The notes under the pieces are model-generated. The model was not told the DNA's origin, ran no database searches, and saw only the letters and a list, made by a program, of their open reading frames with translations. A stretch of 64,000 nucleotides of DNA from Xestospongia bergquistia (taxonomy: Eukaryota; Porifera; Demospongiae; Haplosclerida; Petrosiidae): positions 1,302,001-1,366,000 of the forward strand of contig OZ014422.1 of assembly GCA_963965975.1 (NCBI GenBank). The letters run 5' to 3'. Position numbers and translations under genes: made by a program. This document shows positions 58,205 through 64,000 of the stretch, piece after piece (position 1 is the stretch's first letter; each line of letters opens with the position of its first letter).

Positions 58205-59230
58205 TTAATATAACAAATGAAATTTTTTTCCATTCATGTCTCTAATGACTCCTCCTTTCAAATAAACACACTTTTCAGGGTACTGATTTCCTTCTCTAGT
58301 CTCTCGTATTGGATGCCTTAGATAGTATAGGTCATCTTTAGGATAGATCTCTGCAGGAGGAAATGGTCGGTAAGCACTCTTTGGGTTGCTGAGAACTAAA
58401 AAGATTAGAATTTATGATCTGTGTATAGTCACAAATATGATTTCTTGTTTAGTAAAGTAATGTGATCTGTGTACTTGAATAGCAAGTACTTACAATTAGC
58501 TGGATCATCATCATTTCTAATGGGGATTCTGATCCTGTTCCTGTTTCCTTGAGATCGTCTTGTTGGCCCATTATTTCCATTTATGTTCTGTGACTAAAAT
58601 ATAATATGATTTATAACAATATGTTCTGTCATTGTGAGTGAATTTATGTAAGAGATTTAAGTAAGATATGTAGTATGAATATGTTTGATCACAGGTTTTG
58701 ATATTCTGAACTAGAGTGTGATACAATGGATATTTAAATCTTTAGTCTTTTTTTCCATCTTCCATTGATTGTTGTATAGTATTTAGAAATATCTGGTATA
58801 TTCTATATGTCAGTACTGATTTGGTTTCTTATATTAAATGTGTGTGTGTGTTGTGTCTGTCTCTCTCTATATATGTGTCTGTGCTCTGATGTTTATAACA
58901 CAAACATAAAAGATGGGAAACTCATTAAAGGAAAAATTGTGGGACTTTCCCCCAACAAGAAGTGATAATAACATATATTATGTTAAAATAAATTGTTCTA
59001 CATTTATTATAAATGATTTTACTAATTATAGTATATAACAATTAAAGTAGTTATTACCACTACTAATAATGGTGTTGTTTTTTTAAGATACGTCATATGA
59101 TAAGTAATTGGGAACTTAAAACACAATTATTTGTACGATAACTTGCCAACTTTAAAATTAAAAAATAACACTTTAATTAGTTGTAGTAATCAATATCTCT
59201 AGTATTACTATATTTACTCACGGTACTCAT
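58205..59230 (-). CDS. D3: small basic protein of family D
   Basis: Exons on the - strand: 59222-59230 (ATGAGTACC, MST), 58494-58593, 58205-58395 make 300 nt, 99 aa. Exon 2 is Asn/Arg-rich (SQNINGNNGPTRRSQGNRNR). Exon 3 is NPKSAYRPFPPAEIYPKDDL, then YLRHPIRETREGNQYPEKC and VYLKGGVIRDMNG. No signal peptide or membrane segment. The closest relative is D4. CACGTG lies 95 bp upstream of the start. The upstream exons at 59871-59945, 60739-60762 and 62270-62320 are all phase 0 and could replace the MST exon in alternative transcripts. Confidence 0.6.
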
Positions 59231-59870
59231 CTTTGTCAACAATGATATCGCCTTCTCAACTACTTACACTTACACGTATATCACTCCACTTAATAAACAA
59301 CATGTGATTTCACTTAATAAACTGCACGTGCTCATAATTACTGATACATCATGTGATTAAATTTATTCCATTTTAGACATTATTATGACTAACAGACCAA
59401 ACCCTATTATAGTATGTATTGACATTTTTCTCATTCCTTTGTCCGCCTGTATTCCTCGACAACTTGTTACATAATTCTTTGATAATATCTCTATTTTATA
59501 AGTATCATTATCTATTATTTTAGTTGATACAGTGTAGTTACCTATATCTCTATGAAGTTATTGTAATAAGCTATATGTTGTATTAAATCAATTATGTTGT
59601 AATTTTTATTCTTTATTTGTTAATGAAATGATTCTTATCTGAAGAGACTTAATACATCATTGTTTTATTACAATTTATTGTATTGTCTGCCATATAATTT
59701 CATGATAACAATCAATACATATTATATTATATGTCTCATACTTTATTTCCTATAGACTATATAGTCTTCACAATCTAATTGATGTTAGTTTATTTATATA
59801 CATATAAATGTTATAATTATGATAAAATTAAGACATTATTCATGTTATAACAATAATCTTATACACTCAC

Positions 59871-60762
59871 CTCTCCTTGTATTGGTGGTGGAGGTGTTGT
59901 CACATACAGTCCATTAGCTGTAATAGTTTCATCGTTAGCAGTCACCTGGAAATATAATAGTCACTCAGTTACAAGAATAGCTAACTAACTACCTACTGTA
60001 CACTACAGGAGTGTACTGGTATTTTTATATAAACTGTGGGAGTTCTGTATCCATTAAGGGTAGTCCATAGTAGTAAGTAATATTGTTATATACAACACAA
60101 ATAGTAATTGTAGTAAGTTAATGTTCCATGATATGGTATTCAGTAATTGAGACAACATTCTTTACATATTATTCCTTTACCAGCTGTCACATAGTTGGCA
60201 TAATAAGATATATATATATATATATATGGTATAAATTGAATTAAACAGTCTAATAACTAAATTGTGTCCTAATGAACTAGACTCCACCCACCCACTACTA
60301 TTGTATTATTAAAATAATAGTTAGTTAACCTATTAATAGTGTCACTTAAAGTAAAAAAATACTAAAATCACTTTCTAGCAAAACCTAGTTTAGTATAGTT
60401 ATATGATGTTTATATAATAAACTAACATCAATCATAATAGTCATGACTATAACTATTATTATTATATATAGTGTGATGGATCCTACAAGCACGTGGTTAC
60501 TAAAAATAGTTCAACATATGTTACTATATTTAGACTTTAGGCAAGTTTAAGATATAACATATTGATGATGTAATCCTGTGAATGGTGGTTACACACAGAA
60601 ACAATCCACATAATAATGATTTATACTCACAACTATTATCTCTATAAAGATTATATAATCACAGTTAAAATAATGTCAATAGTCATACTACATTTCATAC
60701 GAGCTTATATTAACTGGATCATATGCTATTATACTTACAACTGGTATCGATGATGTACTCAT
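59871..60762 (-). CDS. F: alternative 5' exons of D3 or a 3'-truncated relative
   Basis: Exon 60739-60762 (MSTSSIPV) and exon 59871-59945 (VTANDETITANGLYVTTPPP, then PIQGE) are joined in phase 0 by good gt-ag sites. The second exon has a donor GAG|gtgagt but no dedicated third exon before D3. Its end phase (0) matches D3 exon 2, so the product may be a longer N-terminal isoform of D3. The first exon is clearly homologous to D3's MST exon, and CACGTG lies 111 bp upstream (60873-60878). The alternative is a duplicate that lost its 3' part. Confidence 0.5.
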
Positions 60763-62269
60763 CTTTGTTATTAGTAGTCTCTTTCTCTGTCCACACTGAC
60801 TATAGTATCTGTGAAAACTTCTTACCAACTGACCCGAACTAATTCGCGATGTGATAGTTATTGTTTTAATCTCACGTGATCATCATACTAACTAGCTCTC
60901 GTCAAAGCATATTATATCAATTATATGTACTTATAACTACAATATTAAGAAAATATTATGATAATGATGTTGGTATTAAATACAATGTGTTATGCTAACG
61001 TCTATATTATCACAATAATCATTATTAACAAATGAATTGGTTGCTATCCCTTAATTCTAGTGGTTCTATTATAAAGCATTCAATAGTCTTTAAAATTACT
61101 AGATACTATTTACACAAAGCTGTCATTAATATCTTTATCTATTTATAATAATAGATAACAAAAGGAGGAGGGAACACAACTGACAAACCACAAATAACAA
61201 GAACATGACTAACAAACCACAAATCCCCACCCACCCAATATGTAGCCATATTTTAACTCCTACTACCCTTTTCTCTTAATAGTGTCCTTATTTTCATGTA
61301 ATATAAGTATTGTTCTCTAAACCAGTAAACTATAAAGCCAGAAATTTTCTATCCATTGTTATATACAAATATTTATATGAAATGTAAAATGATATTTTTA
61401 AAGACAAATAAAGCAGATATTCTTTCTTATTATGTAAACATATTTTATGTTATAAAGATGTTAAACAAATGTAAACATAATTATAATCATAACACACTGG
61501 ACATAGAAACAAATTGTTAACAAAATTAGACTATTACTGTTTACTAAAATGACACATTGCTTTGATCAGGTGATATCATGGGTGGAGCTATTGTTATCAT
61601 AAGACTATCTATCCTATAGAGTTTAGTTTACCTTTGTTATTTGTAATTCCATCTCTCTGTCAACGCAGCTATGTTTTAAAAACTTTATCAAATGAACAGC
61701 TGTTGTAATTATGAATTTTGTTATAATAGACTTACATTACGTCAACAATACCGTATATATCATTTCAATTATTATAGTATCATATGATAGAGCCTATCAC
61801 TTTGAACTTTCCATATATAAATTAATGAATTAGTTTGTATTAGTCATCTGTTTATATTATATTCATTCTGTACTGCTTGTCAAAATAGTTAAGGTAACTG
61901 GATATACTCTATTTAAGAATTAATGTAAATTTAAACACTCCAATTATCTGAAAAAAAATATTGACAATTTTTTAAAAAATAACAAATGTTCACTTCTTCT
62001 CTTTCCTTTCTCATGTTTGACCAAATCTTTACACATAACTAAACATTGACATCATATATGTGTGTATTGTTGATGTGGGTGGTATAGTATATATACTTCC
62101 TACTACTATTATAAAAACATTATTTGATAAGACTATGTTACACTTGATATAAAGTATTAAGCAGTACCATAGTCAAAATAAATAAATTGAAATTAATAAC
62201 ATTAAAATATATAATTACATTAATACATAATTAATTTGCAGGTGATTAAACTCAACTAATAACACTTAC
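60763..62269. other. Intergenic / intron between first exons G and F
   Basis: AT-rich. It includes the F promoter region with CACGTG (60873) and scattered similarity to 52600-53600. No exon recognised. Confidence 0.5.
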
Positions 62270-62320
62270 AGAGTATATAGTTGTCATATTGGTGAGACTA
62301 GTTTTCTTTGACATAGCCAT
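62270..62320 (-). CDS. G: third candidate first exon of the D3 region
   Basis: The - strand reads ATGGCTATGTCAAAGAAAAC to the donor TCT|gtaagt: MAMSKKTSLTNMTTIYS, 17 codons, phase 0. It resembles other family D first exons (MAA, MAQSKQE) in position and beginning. Downstream partners are presumably 59871-59945 or D3 exon 2. Confidence 0.4.
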
Positions 62321-63024
62321 ATCTCCTTATTATCAGCTATCAACTAATCTTTTATGAATACTAACTATAACAACCAGTTATGATGATTAACCAGGCTATT
62401 GCTACGGCATGTGATAAATATAAATTTAATTATTAAAGTCCGGCCTCAGTCAATAGTTATCTATGATATCATATTATAGTTCTTTGTGATTTCATAGATT
62501 CTATTATCAATTGCAGTGGTCATTATCATAACATGACCTCTATTTGTTGACATGACAATACTCCAACTTTTAAGGCTCATCAGTAAACATTGAACTAATT
62601 AAATAAAAATTGTGTCTAATTTGAAGTGTCCAATTGTACTATTGTGTCCTTTACTTTGTGATATCTGTTCCTATAGTAGTATATATATTGCTATATTTGG
62701 TAATTAATTGGTAATACAATAGTATTTTGTTTATAAAAATTATATTAATTTTGTTTCTAATAAAAATTCTTGTTTACTAAATTTGGACCAAAATAAAACA
62801 CAACAAATATAACAGTCACTCGTTGTGAGCAACAAGAATGTAATCTATAATTATGTTATATTATTGTTCAGAAATGTAACTGTACAAACTCAATTTAAAG
62901 TTGGTTCAAATTTGTAGGAGAAAAAAATTGGAATGCAAATTTTTATGATAATCCCTGTATTTTCTTAGATTGAATTAATAACTGACCTAGCCCACTTTAA
63001 TAACAGAGTTTTTCCCCATATATA

Positions 63025-63083
<59 letters not shown>

Positions 63084-63204
63084 GATATTGTAGTAGCTGG
63101 TATTATAATTAATTATTTAGAGATATTATATAATACTTTATTAATAAGACTAATAATATATTATTAGCAAAGAAAGCTTGATGATAGATCAATGTACATA
63201 ATGA
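62321..63204. other. Intergenic with (GT)n microsatellite (63026-63080)
   Basis: From about 62765 this is a diverged copy of 57535-58200. No gene. Confidence 0.6.
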
Positions 63205-63631
63205 TCAGTTAAAGAATATCTGTGTAAATAAATAGTACAGTAGTGAGGTTGATGTGGTTACCTGTGGCTTTGTTAATATAACAAATCCTTTAATGAATTC
63301 TCCTTTCAAATAAGCACGTTTTCCAGGGTACCTGTTTCCTTCTCTAGTCTCTTGTAGTGGATGTCCTAGGTAATATAGGTCATCCTTTGGATAGATTTCT
63401 GCTGGAGGAAATGGTCGGTAAGCACTCTTTGGGTTGCTAGGAACTAAAAGATTAGAATTTATGATCTGTATATCATTGCAAATAGGATTTTTTGTTTAGT
63501 AAAGTAATGTGATCTGTGTACTTGAATAGCAAGTACTTACAATTAGCTGGATCATCATTTCTAATAGGGCTTCTGATCCTGTTCCTGTTTTCTTGAGATT
63601 GTCTTATTGACCCACTATTTTCAGATATGAT
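63205..63631 (-). CDS. D4: family D gene, 5' exon not seen (runs to window edge)
   Basis: Exons on the - strand: 63541-63631 and 63205-63443. Exon 2 reads SENSGSIRQSQENRNRIRSP from a 'catag' acceptor; in D3 the acceptor is 6 nt further upstream, where D4 has a TAG in frame. Exon 3 is NPKSAYRPFPPAEIYPKDDL, then YLGHPLQETREGNRYPGKRA, YLKGEFIKGFVILTKPQ and a tail to TGA. It could instead splice at CCACAG|gtaacc. The extension FVILTKPQ aligns with FVTLKPPK of D1, linking the D1/D2 and D3/D4 subgroups. The first exon is expected beyond 64000. Confidence 0.55.
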
Positions 63632-64000
63632 CTATGACAATAATATAATATATGATTTATAACAATGCATTATGTATTGTGTGTGATCATCATGCTAGCT
63701 AGCTCTTGTCAAAGCATATTATATTAATTATAACTGAAGTATTAAGAAAATATTATGAGAATCATGTAACTATAATATAGTGTGTCATTGTCCCTTAATT
63801 CTTGTGGTTCTGTTATAAAAGTATTCAGTAGTCTCTGCTAGACTCTATATATACAAGCTGTCATTTATCTATTGATCTATTCATGATAATACATAACACA
63901 GGAGCTAATAGCATGTAAAGAGTTATTTTTTGTAAATTAAAAATACTCCAATTATCATAAACAAATTGTTAACAAAACTTTTAAAAAAGTCAAATGTTCG
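63632..64000. other. D4 intron or upstream region
   Basis: 63680-63850 resembles 60880-61110 (tagctcttgtcaaagcatattata...). No exon seen. Confidence 0.5.

Noticed and set aside
1..64000. tRNA, rRNA, or bacterial operon structures
   Set aside because: No cloverleaf-like or rRNA-like conserved sequence and no gene arrangement of that type was seen by eye; a tRNAscan/Rfam run would be decisive.

Overview
The window is animal nuclear DNA from an AT-rich genome: genes are split by many short GT-AG introns, there are no operons or bacterial-type signals, and microsatellites, MITEs and recent tandem duplications are abundant. The compact intron-rich genes, the intronless beta-helix/multi-membrane surface protein and the base composition fit a demosponge (Amphimedon-like). 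That assignment is an inference from style; no marker gene proves it. I saw no tRNA, rRNA or CRISPR array.

Layout. (1) 1-8203: two tandem copies of a secreted alpha/beta-hydrolase gene. The second copy is complete (7 exons, 324 aa); the first lacks its last exon. Three arrays of a 41-bp minisatellite lie in and between the copies, and in both genes the first array begins exactly on the exon 2 splice donor. (2) 8204-13770: an intronless 1215-aa membrane protein gene flanked by decayed partial copies of its own 5' end. (3) 13771-50595: a cluster of small two-membrane-segment genes with Pro/Gln/Tyr-rich N-termini, which I assign to the CD225/dispanin (IFITM-like) superfamily on topology and loop pattern. 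There are two families: P on the + strand (P1-P7) and M on the - strand (M0-M9 plus relics). They mostly stand tail-to-tail as P-M pairs in repeating units of roughly 4 kb, and one part (M3-M6) is amplified as four head-to-tail units of about 1.32 kb. Intact, damaged and relic copies are interleaved, as expected from birth-and-death evolution. (4) 43544-64000: a third small-protein family (D), - strand, which I do not recognise. It has tiny first exons, and a CACGTG motif stands 66-153 bp upstream of five of the six visible start codons. D1 and D2 are carried in a large duplication together with P6 and P7; D3 and D4 form a second duplicated block.

Mobile DNA includes three copies of a 240-bp TIR element (all in introns), a TTAA-flanked MITE, a foldback element and two decayed hAT-like elements with 5-bp target duplications. 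One hAT-like element sits in intron 1 of P7, the other inside pseudogene M9.

The P and M families probably encode related small membrane proteins. By analogy with vertebrate IFITM/dispanin proteins, roles in membrane fusion, trafficking or defence are possible, but nothing in the sequence proves this. Exon models come from splice signals, reading-frame continuity and comparison among paralogues inside the window.
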